Assembly: GCA_964625525.1 (NCBI GenBank)
Contig: CAZVEE010000001.1
Coordinates: 31,738 to 95,737 of the forward strand
Reading direction: 5' to 3'
Source: CAZVEE01 sp964625525
GTDB lineage: Bacteria > Pseudomonadota > Alphaproteobacteria > JAJFIK01
DNA length: 64,000 nucleotides
The notes below the pieces were generated by a model that searched no databases, was not told where the DNA came from, and saw nothing but the letters and a program-made list of their open reading frames with translations. Shown here piece after piece: positions 53,700-62,284 of this stretch. Position 1 is the first letter of the stretch, and the number at the start of each line of letters is the position of its first letter. Both the position numbers and the translations under genes were made by a program.

Positions 53700-53731
53700 G
53701 AAAAAACCGGCGGGATCGCTCCCGCCGGTTG
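53700..53731 (-). terminator. Rho-independent terminator of the TonB receptor gene
   Basis: Perfect 11-bp stem (53705-53715 with 53720-53730) with a 4-nt loop; on the minus strand it is followed by TTTTTT. It lies about 25 bp after the receptor stop. Confidence 0.9.
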
Positions 53732-53754
53732 CGTTTTGTCCGGTTCCGGTCGGC

Positions 53755-56079
53755 TTAGAAGCGGATTTCGACCGTGCCGGTGACCGTGCGCGGATTGCCG
53801 AGGAAGGCGGTGACAGAGCCTTCCAGGCCCAGCGTCGGGAAGAAGTAGCCCGCCACCTGATAGCGTTCGTCGGTCAGGTTCTTGCCGTAGACGCCTGCGG
53901 TCAGCCAGCCGTCGTCGTTGCGCCACACCAGGCTCATATCCCACAGCGTAAAGCCTTCCTGGTCCAGGAACTCGTTCGGAGTTTCGAACTGGCTGTGGGA
54001 GCTGCGGTAGGAGACCGTGTTGATGTAAGTAAGGCCGCCAGCTTCGGAGAAGACAGCAAAGGGAACATTATAGGTCAGCGTGCCGCTGGCGGTCCATTCG
54101 GGTGTGTTTTGGAACACCCGCTCATCGGCCACGTCATTGCCGAACGCGTCGACGAACTCGTTGTACTCTGCGTTGATGTAGCCCAATGTCCAGGCCAGAT
54201 CGAGCGCATCGCCGCCGCGCACGACATCCTCCGTGAGCGCCGCAGTGCCTTCGAATTCCACGCCCCAGATGTCAGCGCTGGCGGCGTTAGAGGTGATGCC
54301 GATGAAGGATTCGTCGACACCGTCGCCGTCATTATCGATCCCGACCGAACCGGGGATCTGCACATCACTGTAATCAGAATAGAAGACGGCAAGGCTGGAA
54401 TTCACCCGCCCATTGAACAGAGACGACTTCACACCGATTTCATAAGTTTCGACCGTTTCCGGATCGAATTGCAGGAAGTTGAAGATGTCTTTGTCATCGA
54501 TGTCGCCGTCACCATCCAGGTCCGGTGCAGCTGTGGTTTGACCGCGCGGGTCAAAGCTGCCGCCTTTGAAGCCTTCCGAGTAGCTCACATAGAAATTGTA
54601 AGCGTCGGTCGGGCGCCACGAGATGGAGGCGCGTGGCGTGAAGTCGGTGAAAGTCTCCGAGCCATTGAAATCCGAGGTGGTGTCAATCGCCACCGCGTCA
54701 CCGCCAAAGAAGCTCGACGTACCACCGATCAGCGACTGGCGCAGGACCCGCGAGGTCCGCTCGTCGCTGGTGTAGCGACCACCCAGAGAGACACTGACCG
54801 TGGGCAGGATGTCATAAGTGAAGTCGGCGAAGACGGACCAAGTCTTAGTATCGACGTCGCCCAAGGTGAAGGAGTTAAAGCCCGGCAGGCCAAGCAGGTC
54901 GCCGGTCGTCCCCAGGATCACGTCGAAGGCGGTGAAAGCATTGGCATCGAGATAGTAGAAGCCAACCACGCCCGCCAGGCGCTCGCCCTCGTAAAGAACC
55001 TGAAACTCCTCGGAGAACTGATCGTTTTCGTTAACAGCCGGCACGTCCAGGTCGACTGTCGGCAGGCTGTCGAAGTCGATCGGGCTGAAGCTTTCGTCTT
55101 CACGATAGGCGAGAATGTTCTTGATGGTGATGGTGTCGGTCACGGCCCATTCCGCAAGGAAAGACACACCTTTGGCGGTGACGTCCTGGGTCGGGTTATT
55201 GAGACCGGCGCGGGTGTCAAACTCATTGTCCAGGATCGGCGCGCCAGTCAGGTTGCTGACCGTCAGGCGGTGGCCTTGGCGCGGATCGGAGTCATCCTGG
55301 AGGATATCACCAGCGACGCGAAAGAAAATGTCGGAGGTCGGCTCCCATTCGATGCTGGCGCGCCCGGCGGTCACGTCTTTGTTGTAGTTTTCAACATCGT
55401 CAAGAAACAAGTTGTCGCCGAAGCCGTTGCGTGTCAGGCGCGCCACTGCGCCGCCTACGCGCAGGGTGTCGGTGATGGGCAGCGAGCCGGAGATGATGGC
55501 GTCGAACTGGCCATAGGTGCCGCCGGACAGGCGCACCGTCAGTTCCGGCTCATCGCTCAGGCGCTTGGTGACATATTTAATGGCGCCGCCGATGGTGTTG
55601 CGGCCATAGAGCGTGCCTTGCGGGCCGCGCAGCACTTCGATCCGCTCTACGTCGTAAACGTCCAGAACCGCGGCCTGCGGGCGGTTGAGATAAACATCAT
55701 CCACATAGACGCCCACGCCGGCTTCAAAGCCCGGCACCGGATCCTGCTGGCCCACGCCGCGGATAAAGGCCGACAGCGTGGTGTTGGTGCCGCGGGTGAC
55801 TTCCAGCGTTACGTTCGGGGTCGTCTGCGACAACTCGGTGATGTCGGCGACACCGCGGATGGCCAGGTCCTCGCCCGAATAGGCGGTGATGGCGATGGGC
55901 ACATCTTGCAGCGATTCTTCGCGACGGCGTGCGGTCACCGTGATCGTTTCATCAGTGCGTGCCGAGGTTTCGTCATCCTGGGCAATGGCCGGAGCGGCGA
56001 AGCTGAGCGGCACGGCGGCAACGCTGGCCAGCAGCATGGTGCGATACAGGGTGCGCACGGAGTCGGTCTTCGGTTGCAT
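53755..56079 (-). CDS. TonB-dependent outer-membrane receptor
   Basis: 774 residues from MQPKTDSVRT: a signal peptide (ends AIAQ), a TonB-box-like segment (DETITVTARRREESLQDVPIAITA), a plug domain (SQTTPNVTLEVTRG, YVDDVYLNRPQAAVLDVYDVERIEVLRGPQGTLYGRNTIGGAI) and a 22-strand barrel ending in aromatic EIRF. A calcium-like acidic loop DLDGDGDIDDKD is present around residue 500. GGGAGAGA precedes the ATG. It diverges from the TetR gene over 200 bp and lies next to a transporter. It imports an unknown substrate; such receptors without siderophore genes often serve carbohydrates or hydrophobic organics. Confidence 0.93.
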   Translation of the reverse strand: MQPKTDSVRTLYRTMLLASVAAVPLSFAAPAIAQDDETSARTDETITVTARRREESLQDVPIAITAYSGEDLAIRGVADITELSQTTPNVTLEVTRGTNTTLSAFIRGVGQQDPVPGFEAGVGVYVDDVYLNRPQAAVLDVYDVERIEVLRGPQGTLYGRNTIGGAIKYVTKRLSDEPELTVRLSGGTYGQFDAIISGSLPITDTLRVGGAVARLTRNGFGDNLFLDDVENYNKDVTAGRASIEWEPTSDIFFRVAGDILQDDSDPRQGHRLTVSNLTGAPILDNEFDTRAGLNNPTQDVTAKGVSFLAEWAVTDTITIKNILAYREDESFSPIDFDSLPTVDLDVPAVNENDQFSEEFQVLYEGERLAGVVGFYYLDANAFTAFDVILGTTGDLLGLPGFNSFTLGDVDTKTWSVFADFTYDILPTVSVSLGGRYTSDERTSRVLRQSLIGGTSSFFGGDAVAIDTTSDFNGSETFTDFTPRASISWRPTDAYNFYVSYSEGFKGGSFDPRGQTTAAPDLDGDGDIDDKDIFNFLQFDPETVETYEIGVKSSLFNGRVNSSLAVFYSDYSDVQIPGSVGIDNDGDGVDESFIGITSNAASADIWGVEFEGTAALTEDVVRGGDALDLAWTLGYINAEYNEFVDAFGNDVADERVFQNTPEWTASGTLTYNVPFAVFSEAGGLTYINTVSYRSSHSQFETPNEFLDQEGFTLWDMSLVWRNDDGWLTAGVYGKNLTDERYQVAGYFFPTLGLEGSVTAFLGNPRTVTGTVEIRF

Positions 56080-56239
56080 GATCTCTCCCCAAGCTCTCAT
56101 AGTATTGGTCAGGATGGCGATGTGGCCTATCCGTCAATCATCCTCGCCTGAAGGTCCGGTTCGGGCCGATTGCGGCGCGGACGTTAACCCGTCACCCTCG
56201 ATAAGGGACGCAACTTGGCGGGCGGATCAAGACGTGATC

Positions 56240-56253
56240 TGAATAGGCATTCA
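56240..56253 (+). promoter_or_regulatory. candidate TetR/FadR-type operator
   Basis: TGAATAGGCATTCA is a palindrome with 5-bp arms (TGAAT, ATTCA) and a 4-nt spacer. It resembles the TGAAT...ATTCA operators of TetR-type acyl-CoA-responsive regulators. It sits 28 bp before the TetR start and between that gene and the divergent receptor gene, so it could control both. Confidence 0.55.
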
Positions 56254-56281
56254 TGTTTTGCGCAGGTGTGACTTTGATGCC

Positions 56282-56929
56282 ATGGACGAAAGTCTCATGA
56301 AGCTGGCGGATCCGGCCGGGACCGGCGAAATCAAGGGGCCCAAGACCGAACGCGGGCGTTTGACGCGGGCTCGGCTGCTGGACGCGGCGGCGGGTGAATT
56401 CGGCGAAAAGGGGTTTCAGGGCAGTTCAATTGCCGGAATCACGCAAAGCGCTGGCGTCGCCCTCGGCACGTTTTACGTGCATTTCGAAAGTAAAGAGGCC
56501 GTTTTCCGAGCGCTTTTGGCGCAGATGGGGCGAACCACCCGCGCCGTGATCGCCGAACGGGTGAAAGACGCACCGGACCGGTTGGCCGCCGAACGCATGG
56601 GGATCGAAGTCTTCATCGACCATGCGCGGGCGAACAAGAACCTCTACCGCATCGTCATGGAAGCGCAATTCGTCGCCCCCGACGCCTATCACGAGTATTA
56701 CATCGCCTTCTCCGACGCCTATCGAGACAATCTGCGGGCCGCCCACGCCAAGGGCGAGATTGCCACGAGCGATGAAGAGGTGCATGCCTGGGCGTTGATC
56801 GGCATGAGCGTGTTTTTGGGTCTGCGCTTTGCCATCTGGGACGACGGGCGCCCGTCGCGGGACATTGCGGTGGCGGTCTCTGATCTCATTTCCAACGGCC
56901 TGCGGCCTCGGGCGGGGAAGGCGGAGTGA
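56282..56929 (+). CDS. TetR/AcrR family transcriptional regulator
   Basis: 215 residues from ATG 56282. An N-terminal helix-turn-helix (ARLLDAAAGEFGEKGFQGSSIAGITQSAGVALGTFYVHFESKEAVFRALL) is followed by an all-helical ligand domain with ANKNLYRIVMEAQFVAPDAYHEYYIAFSD. The next gene is an acyl-CoA synthetase overlapping it by 4 nt (ATGA), so the ligand may be a substrate or CoA ester of that pathway. It probably represses its own operon and perhaps the divergent receptor. An upstream in-frame GTG at 56258 is an alternative start. Confidence 0.92.
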   Translation: MDESLMKLADPAGTGEIKGPKTERGRLTRARLLDAAAGEFGEKGFQGSSIAGITQSAGVALGTFYVHFESKEAVFRALLAQMGRTTRAVIAERVKDAPDRLAAERMGIEVFIDHARANKNLYRIVMEAQFVAPDAYHEYYIAFSDAYRDNLRAAHAKGEIATSDEEVHAWALIGMSVFLGLRFAIWDDGRPSRDIAVAVSDLISNGLRPRAGKAE

Positions 56930-58458
56930 TGGTGGCGGTGTTGTTCGATATCACGGCCAAGCGCGCCGAGAGCATGCCCGGGCGGATCGCGCTTGAAGGC
57001 TATGGCGGGCCAGCGCGCAGCTATGAGGTGCTTGACGATCGGGCGGCGCGGGCGGCGGCGCTGTTGCGATTGCATGGGGTGGCGAGCGGCGACCGGGTGG
57101 CCATTTTGTGCCGTAACCGGATGGAATTCTTCGAACTGCTGTTTGCGTGCGGCAAGCTGGGCGCGATCCTGGTACCGTTGAATTGGCGGATGCCGGCCGC
57201 GGAACTGCGCCCGCTCCTGGCCGATTGCGCGCCGGCGGTCGTTATCTTCGGTCAGGAGGATGAGGGCGCGGCGCGGGACGCGGCGGCACCGGGCGCGCGC
57301 CTGCTGGGTCTTGATGATCCAGGACCCGATGGGTTCGAGGCGTGCCTCGCGGCCATGGCACCAGATCCGGGCCGGCCCATCTGGCCCTTGGACGAAACCT
57401 GGTATCTGCTTTACACGTCCGGCACCACAGGCCAGCCCAAAGCGGTGATCCAGACCTATGGCATGGCGCTGTTCAACTACATGAATACGCGCCAGGCCGT
57501 GGATATTCGCCGCGACGACGTGACGGTGAATTTCCTGCCTTTGTTCCATACTGCCGGGATCAACCTGTTTACCCTGCCGACATTATTCGCAGGCGGACGA
57601 GTCATTGTGCTACCGGGTTTTGATCCGGATGCGGTCATGGATCTGTTGGAATCTGGCACGCTCGATACGTTTTTCGGTGTCCCGGCAGTCTATCAGGCGC
57701 TCAGCCTGCACCCGCGCTTTCCGCATGCGGAGCTGACGCGGGTGCGTGCCTGGGGGTGTGGTGGTGCACCGCTCAACGACACGTTGGTGGAGCTGTTCGC
57801 GGGGCGCGGGGCGTTGGTGTGCAACGGCTATGGCATGACAGAAACCGGTCCCACCTGTCTGTTCATGGATGCGCCCAATGCGGCCCGCAAGATCGGCTCG
57901 GTCGGGCGACCGCAGTTTCAATCGGCCGTGCGGGTGGTGCGCCCTGATGGGACGGATACGGATGTAGACGAGGCGGGCGAGATCTGGGTCGCGGGGCCGG
58001 CCATTACCCCTGGCTATTGGCATCGCCCGGATGTGACGGCGGCGAGCTTCGCGCCCGGAGGCTGGCTGAAGACCGGTGATCTGGGACGCCGCGACGGGGA
58101 GGGCTACTACTACATCGTCGGTCGTATCAAAGAGATGTATATCTCCGGCGGTGAGAACGTCTATCCGGCGGAAGTGGAGAACATCCTGGCCAGCCATCCT
58201 GCCGTGCTTGAAGCGGCGGTGATCGGTGTGCCCGACGACCGCTGGGGCGAGGTAGGCCACGCCTTTATCCTGCCGCGCCCGGGCCATGCGCCGCAGGCGG
58301 AGGACCTGGAACGCTTTTGCCGGGAACGGCTGGCGGGCTACAAAATACCCCGCGCTTTTAATATAATGACTGCGGATTTTCCGCGTACGGTGTCAGGCAA
58401 AGTGCAGAAACATCTGCTGGCCTCGGACACCGTCCCTTACGAGTTGAATGAGGACTGA
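56926..58458 (+). CDS. acyl-CoA synthetase (AMP-binding, FadD-like)
   Basis: 510 residues. Adenylation motifs: YTSGTTGQPKAVIQT (P-loop), GYGMTETGP (A5), GDLGRRDGEGYYYIVGRIKEMYISGGENVYPAEVE (A7-A8), and the A10 lysine in RTVSGKVQKH. It activates a carboxylic acid such as a fatty or aromatic acid; the substrate is unknown. Its start overlaps the TetR stop, and a serine hydrolase gene follows 3 bp after its own stop, so the three form one operon. Confidence 0.92.
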   Translation: MMVAVLFDITAKRAESMPGRIALEGYGGPARSYEVLDDRAARAAALLRLHGVASGDRVAILCRNRMEFFELLFACGKLGAILVPLNWRMPAAELRPLLADCAPAVVIFGQEDEGAARDAAAPGARLLGLDDPGPDGFEACLAAMAPDPGRPIWPLDETWYLLYTSGTTGQPKAVIQTYGMALFNYMNTRQAVDIRRDDVTVNFLPLFHTAGINLFTLPTLFAGGRVIVLPGFDPDAVMDLLESGTLDTFFGVPAVYQALSLHPRFPHAELTRVRAWGCGGAPLNDTLVELFAGRGALVCNGYGMTETGPTCLFMDAPNAARKIGSVGRPQFQSAVRVVRPDGTDTDVDEAGEIWVAGPAITPGYWHRPDVTAASFAPGGWLKTGDLGRRDGEGYYYIVGRIKEMYISGGENVYPAEVENILASHPAVLEAAVIGVPDDRWGEVGHAFILPRPGHAPQAEDLERFCRERLAGYKIPRAFNIMTADFPRTVSGKVQKHLLASDTVPYELNED

Positions 58459-58461
58459 AGA

Positions 58462-59682
58462 ATGATCGTGAGACCGGAAACGGTAGGCCTTTCGTCGGAA
58501 CGGCTACACCTGCTCGATACGTTTGTTGAGCGCGAATATATCAGTGCAGGTCGTATGCCTGGCGCGCTCATCTCGGTCATGCGTCGGGGCGATCTGGTGC
58601 ATCACTCGGCCTTGGGCATGCGCGATGTGGAAGGCGGGCGCCCGGTCGAGCCCGATACAATCTTCCGCATTTATTCGATGACCAAGCCCATTGTCAGTGT
58701 CGCCTTTATGATGCTGGTGGAAGAAGGGCTCGTGGCCCTTGATGATCCGGTGCACCGCTTCATTCCGGAATGGCGCGATCTGGGTGTGTTTCAGGCTGGC
58801 GTCTTGGGTCAGTTTCAGACCCGTCCACCAGAGCGGCCCATGCTGATCGTCGATCTGCTACGCCACACCTCGGGTCTTACTTATGGCTTTCAGCAGCGCA
58901 GTAATGTGGATGCGGCCTATCGCGAGTTGCGGGAGGCTTCGCTGCCCTTCGCCGGTTCGCTAGAGCAGATGATTGCCCATTTGGCGGAACTGCCATTGGA
59001 GTTCTCGCCAGGGGCGTCGTGGAATTACTCCGTGTCGACCGATGTCTTGGGGTATCTGGTGGAGCGGCTGTCGGGGCAAACTCTGGACGTATTCCTCAAA
59101 CAAAGGCTGTTTGATCCACTCGGCATGGTGGATACGGATTTCCACGTCCCTGACGACAAGATCGCCCGCTTTGCCGCCTGCTACGAGGTACAGCCGGGGG
59201 TGCGCATGGCGCTCCAAGATCGCCCCGAAACCAGTTCGTTCCGCACACCCCCCACCATGCGTTCCGGGGGCGGTGGGCTCGTCTCCACCGCAGCGGATTA
59301 TCTGCGCTTTTGCCGCATGATGCTGAACCAGGGCGCGCTCGACGGGCGGCGCTATCTCAGCCGCAAGACCGTGGGGCTGATGACCGCGAACCACCTGCCA
59401 GGTCGGCGCACGATGCATGAGATGTCGATTTCGCTCTTTAGCGAGGCAGCCTATGCGGGGGCGGGTTTTGGGCTCGGCGTGGCCGTCACCACCGACCCGG
59501 TGCAATGCCTGGTGCCAGTCTCGACGGGCGAGTACTTCTGGGGGGGGCTGGCGAGCACGGCCTTCTGGATTGATCCGCAGGAAGAGCTAATCGTCGTGTT
59601 CATGACCCAACTCATGCCATCGACGCTTTATCCCATCCGCCGCCAATTACGCACGCTCGTTTATGCGGCACTGACGGACTAG
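58462..59682 (+). CDS. serine hydrolase, class C beta-lactamase/esterase family
   Basis: 406 residues, no signal peptide. Ser72-x-x-Lys75 in YSMTKP is the catalytic SxxK. Tyr189 in NYSVST is the YxN-like general base, and the third motif is in the GGGLVSTAADY/WGGLAST region near the C-terminus. The family (EstB-type esterases and penicillin-binding-like hydrolases) cleaves esters more often than beta-lactams when cytoplasmic. Third gene of the TetR operon, suggesting hydrolysis of an ester whose acid is then activated to a CoA thioester. Confidence 0.9.
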   Translation: MIVRPETVGLSSERLHLLDTFVEREYISAGRMPGALISVMRRGDLVHHSALGMRDVEGGRPVEPDTIFRIYSMTKPIVSVAFMMLVEEGLVALDDPVHRFIPEWRDLGVFQAGVLGQFQTRPPERPMLIVDLLRHTSGLTYGFQQRSNVDAAYRELREASLPFAGSLEQMIAHLAELPLEFSPGASWNYSVSTDVLGYLVERLSGQTLDVFLKQRLFDPLGMVDTDFHVPDDKIARFAACYEVQPGVRMALQDRPETSSFRTPPTMRSGGGGLVSTAADYLRFCRMMLNQGALDGRRYLSRKTVGLMTANHLPGRRTMHEMSISLFSEAAYAGAGFGLGVAVTTDPVQCLVPVSTGEYFWGGLASTAFWIDPQEELIVVFMTQLMPSTLYPIRRQLRTLVYAALTD

Positions 59683-59691
59683 ACGGGTCGC

Positions 59692-60441
59692 TCAGAGCAG
59701 CCACCAGATGTAAATCAGGCGCGAGCGCAGCGCGTCGGCGGTACCGTGGAAGGGCTTGTAGCGGCTGCGGGCCGCCGCCGCCAGCAACGCCGCATCGCCT
59801 TTGCTGTCGCCATAGGCGCGGGCCAGGCGGTGATCAGCGCCCGGAAAAGCTTCCCCAAGCCGGCGCATCTTTTCCGGGCCGTAGCAGTTCTCGCCCTCAA
59901 TGCCGGTCACCGAGCCGGTGCCATCCCAGGCCAGGCGGGTGGCGATGCAGTAGTCCGCGCCGAGCGCTGTGGCGCAGTCGGTCAGGTAGATTTCCGGCGA
60001 GGCACTGACAATGCCGGTGACATAGCCCTCGGCGCGATCCTGAGCCATTTGCGCGGCGGCCTCGGGGCGGATCAAGCGGGGCAGGGCCTCGCGGGCAAAG
60101 CGCTGGGAGGCGGTTTCGAAATCGGCGCGCGTGGCACCGTCGCAAATACGTTTCAGGGTCTCTGCCTTGGCCGCGCCCCGGTCCATGCGTCCCAGCAAGA
60201 AGGCCAGGATCACAGGGATTGAGCGGGCGATGCCTGACCAAAACCCCCAGCGCCCGCGCAAGGCGCGCAGGAACGGCATGAAGGTGTCGCACCGGGTCAT
60301 CGTGCCGTCGAAATCGAACGCAGATAGCGGCGCCGCGATGGCGGCGCCGGGCGCCGGCATCAGAGCGGTGCCCGGCCCGCCCCCCTCGGCAGACACGGTG
60401 GTGGGGTCGGAAGCGTGACGCGGGGTCGTGGGATCGGTCAT
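59692..60441 (-). CDS. HAD-IB family phosphatase
   Basis: 249 residues. HAD motif I FDFDGTMTRCDTF near residue 43, motif II serine in TGIVSASPEIYL, motif III lysine in the GPEKMRRLGE region, and motif IV YGDSKGDAAL. A Pro/Gly-rich N-terminal extension of about 40 residues precedes it. It is the last gene of the UbiA-GtrA-HAD operon. Such an enzyme would remove the 5-phosphate from a polyprenyl-phosphate-pentose-5-phosphate; this role is inferred from the neighbours. Confidence 0.88.
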   Translation of the reverse strand: MTDPTTPRHASDPTTVSAEGGGPGTALMPAPGAAIAAPLSAFDFDGTMTRCDTFMPFLRALRGRWGFWSGIARSIPVILAFLLGRMDRGAAKAETLKRICDGATRADFETASQRFAREALPRLIRPEAAAQMAQDRAEGYVTGIVSASPEIYLTDCATALGADYCIATRLAWDGTGSVTGIEGENCYGPEKMRRLGEAFPGADHRLARAYGDSKGDAALLAAAARSRYKPFHGTADALRSRLIYIWWLL

Positions 60442-60460
60442 GGCGGTGAACTGGCTCTGG

Positions 60461-60940
60461 TCAGGACGGATCGCGGGCCGGTGTCTCGCCCTCGCGCGCC
60501 CGGTCGGGCACGGGGGCGAAGGCGAAATGCCGGTTCAAGAAGAAGTTCACCACGAAGATCACCCCGATCGTCAGCGCCTGGGCCAGCATGTAATGCATGA
60601 GGCCCACCAGCCAGGAATAGAGCACATAGTTCAGCGTCAGCGTCAGAGCCGACACCGCCAGGAACCGCATCAGTGCCGAGCGGTGCCCGCGCGTGGAGCG
60701 GAACGCGAAGTGATATTGCAGCAGATAGTTGGTCGCATGGGCGATGGTGAACGCCACCATGGACGACGCAACTTCCGGCTGGCCCGCCACATCCACGAAC
60801 AGATAAAGCAGCACCATCAAAAACGCCGTGGCACCGCCGCCCGCCACGGCGGAGCGCAGCAGCGGGCTTTGCAGCGCCAGCCGAAAGGGCGTGTCGAGCG
60901 TTACCCGACGACTGTGTAATCCACGAGGAAGTTCAGCCAT
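60461..60940 (-). CDS. GtrA-family membrane protein
   Basis: 159 residues with four membrane helices (near 31-50, 58-78, 93-113, 120-138): VAGGGATAFLMVLLYLF, NYLLQYHFAFRST, and the family end FVVNFFLNRHFAF. GtrA proteins move or bind polyprenyl-linked sugars. The ATG at 60940 starts inside the last codons of the UbiA gene (overlap 40 bp). The HAD gene follows 19 bp later. Confidence 0.9.
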   Translation of the reverse strand: MAELPRGLHSRRVTLDTPFRLALQSPLLRSAVAGGGATAFLMVLLYLFVDVAGQPEVASSMVAFTIAHATNYLLQYHFAFRSTRGHRSALMRFLAVSALTLTLNYVLYSWLVGLMHYMLAQALTIGVIFVVNFFLNRHFAFAPVPDRAREGETPARDPS

Positions 60941-61920
60941 GGCAGATCGATAAACATGAGCGCGAGCGTCAGGACGCACAACGCCACGATGAACAGGATG
61001 AACTTGCGTTCGCGGTAGAGTTTTTCCGGCGTCTGTGCCGTCGATCCCGGCATCAGCGCGATACTGAGATACCATGTGAACAGGATGGCGAGGAACGGGC
61101 TGATGAGCAACAGCTCGATCCGATACTTGATCAGAAACACGCCGAAGAAGAAGGCCGAGGTCAGCGCGTAGAACACGCAGGACATCAGCAGCTTCTCGTC
61201 CGTGTAGTGCTGGAAGGAGCGCCGATAGAGGCCAGCCTGCTCGGCATTATTGATGTAGCGGTATTCCGACAGGCGCTTCGCAGCCATCAGGAATGCCCCG
61301 CCCATCCAGTACGCAAGCAGGATCGAGGAGGGCGGCAATTCGGCCATACCACTGGGCGGGGTCACCACGAACCAACCCACCATGAAACGAATTGGGTTGT
61401 TGATGGACTCGCTCACCACGTCCAGGTAGACGCGGTCTTTGCTGCGCAGCGGCGGGACATTGTAGATGACGCCCATCACCAGCAAAAAGGCGAGGGTGTA
61501 AAGCACCATCGGCGACACCAGCCACCCAATCGCGAGTCCCACAACACTGAGAATCACATATTGTACATAGACATAGCGCGCTTGCGTGAAGCCCAGCACT
61601 GATGGGCGGTGCTTTTTGATGGGGTGAAAACGGTCAAAATCCGCGTCAAGCCATTCATTAATGGTGTAGTTGGCCGAGGCGACGAGGCAGGTGCCGATCA
61701 GTGCGAGCACCAAATTAATGCCGGATGCAACCGTGAACTGGTCGTAGAACGCGACGGCTAGTAAGGCGCCGGGCAGGACAAAGATATTTTTGAACCAGTG
61801 GTCCGGGCGGGCAATATCGATATAGGCCTTAATGGTCTGCCACATATCCGCCTGCCGCGGCTCCTCTGTTTGGGGCACGTGGCCCGGCTGCGGACGCGTA
61901 ACTTCGCCTGAAAGTGACAT
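60901..61920 (-). CDS. UbiA-family prenyltransferase, decaprenyl-phosphate phosphoribosyltransferase-like
   Basis: 339 residues from MSLSGEVTRPQ, with eight or nine helices. First acidic motif in NYTINEWLDADFDRFHP followed by IKKHRPS, second region KDRVYLDVVSESINNPIRFMVGW. RPDHWFKNIFVLPG at the N-terminus is the family opening. This subgroup includes mycobacterial DPPR synthase and the rhizobial NoeC protein, which attach phosphoribose to polyprenyl phosphate. The GtrA and HAD partners support that role over quinone or heme prenylation. No DprE1/DprE2-like epimerase genes are present in the window. Confidence 0.85.
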   Translation of the reverse strand: MSLSGEVTRPQPGHVPQTEEPRQADMWQTIKAYIDIARPDHWFKNIFVLPGALLAVAFYDQFTVASGINLVLALIGTCLVASANYTINEWLDADFDRFHPIKKHRPSVLGFTQARYVYVQYVILSVVGLAIGWLVSPMVLYTLAFLLVMGVIYNVPPLRSKDRVYLDVVSESINNPIRFMVGWFVVTPPSGMAELPPSSILLAYWMGGAFLMAAKRLSEYRYINNAEQAGLYRRSFQHYTDEKLLMSCVFYALTSAFFFGVFLIKYRIELLLISPFLAILFTWYLSIALMPGSTAQTPEKLYRERKFILFIVALCVLTLALMFIDLPWLNFLVDYTVVG

Positions 61921-62284
61921 CTGCGACCCCTGTCCTCTCGCATGGCCAAGCCTCTCCGGACTTTGGCAACGCTCACCCATCCACGGCGTTCACCGATATA
62001 CGGTACAGATCCCTGTGTTAAATCGAAACCATGCGCGCACACGCCGGGAGATCCAAACACAGTGTCCCCTGCACGCTTTATGAGAAGAAGGGCTCGCCGG
62101 GTCAACTGTCCCGACCGGATAATCCCTTAATATTCCGCTACTGTGGTGGTGTGATCGTGCCGAAAGGCTTAGAGCGCTGACCGCCAAACCCGTATATTGC
62201 ACCTATGACGTGCACTCGGTCGTGAGGTGTGGTGACCTAGACCCCATGACCGGAAGATCTGGACGCCAAAAAAGAGGAACCGCC
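61921..62284 (+). other. intergenic region between the UbiA and DUF2855 genes
   Basis: 364 bp with divergent genes on both sides. A TATATT at 62193-62198 is a possible -10 element for the DUF2855 gene, without a good -35. No terminator, riboswitch or repeat is evident. Confidence 0.5.

Noticed and set aside
53692..56151. 819-codon plus-strand open frame
   Set aside because: It is a complete antisense shadow of the TonB receptor, whose signal peptide, plug and barrel are clear.
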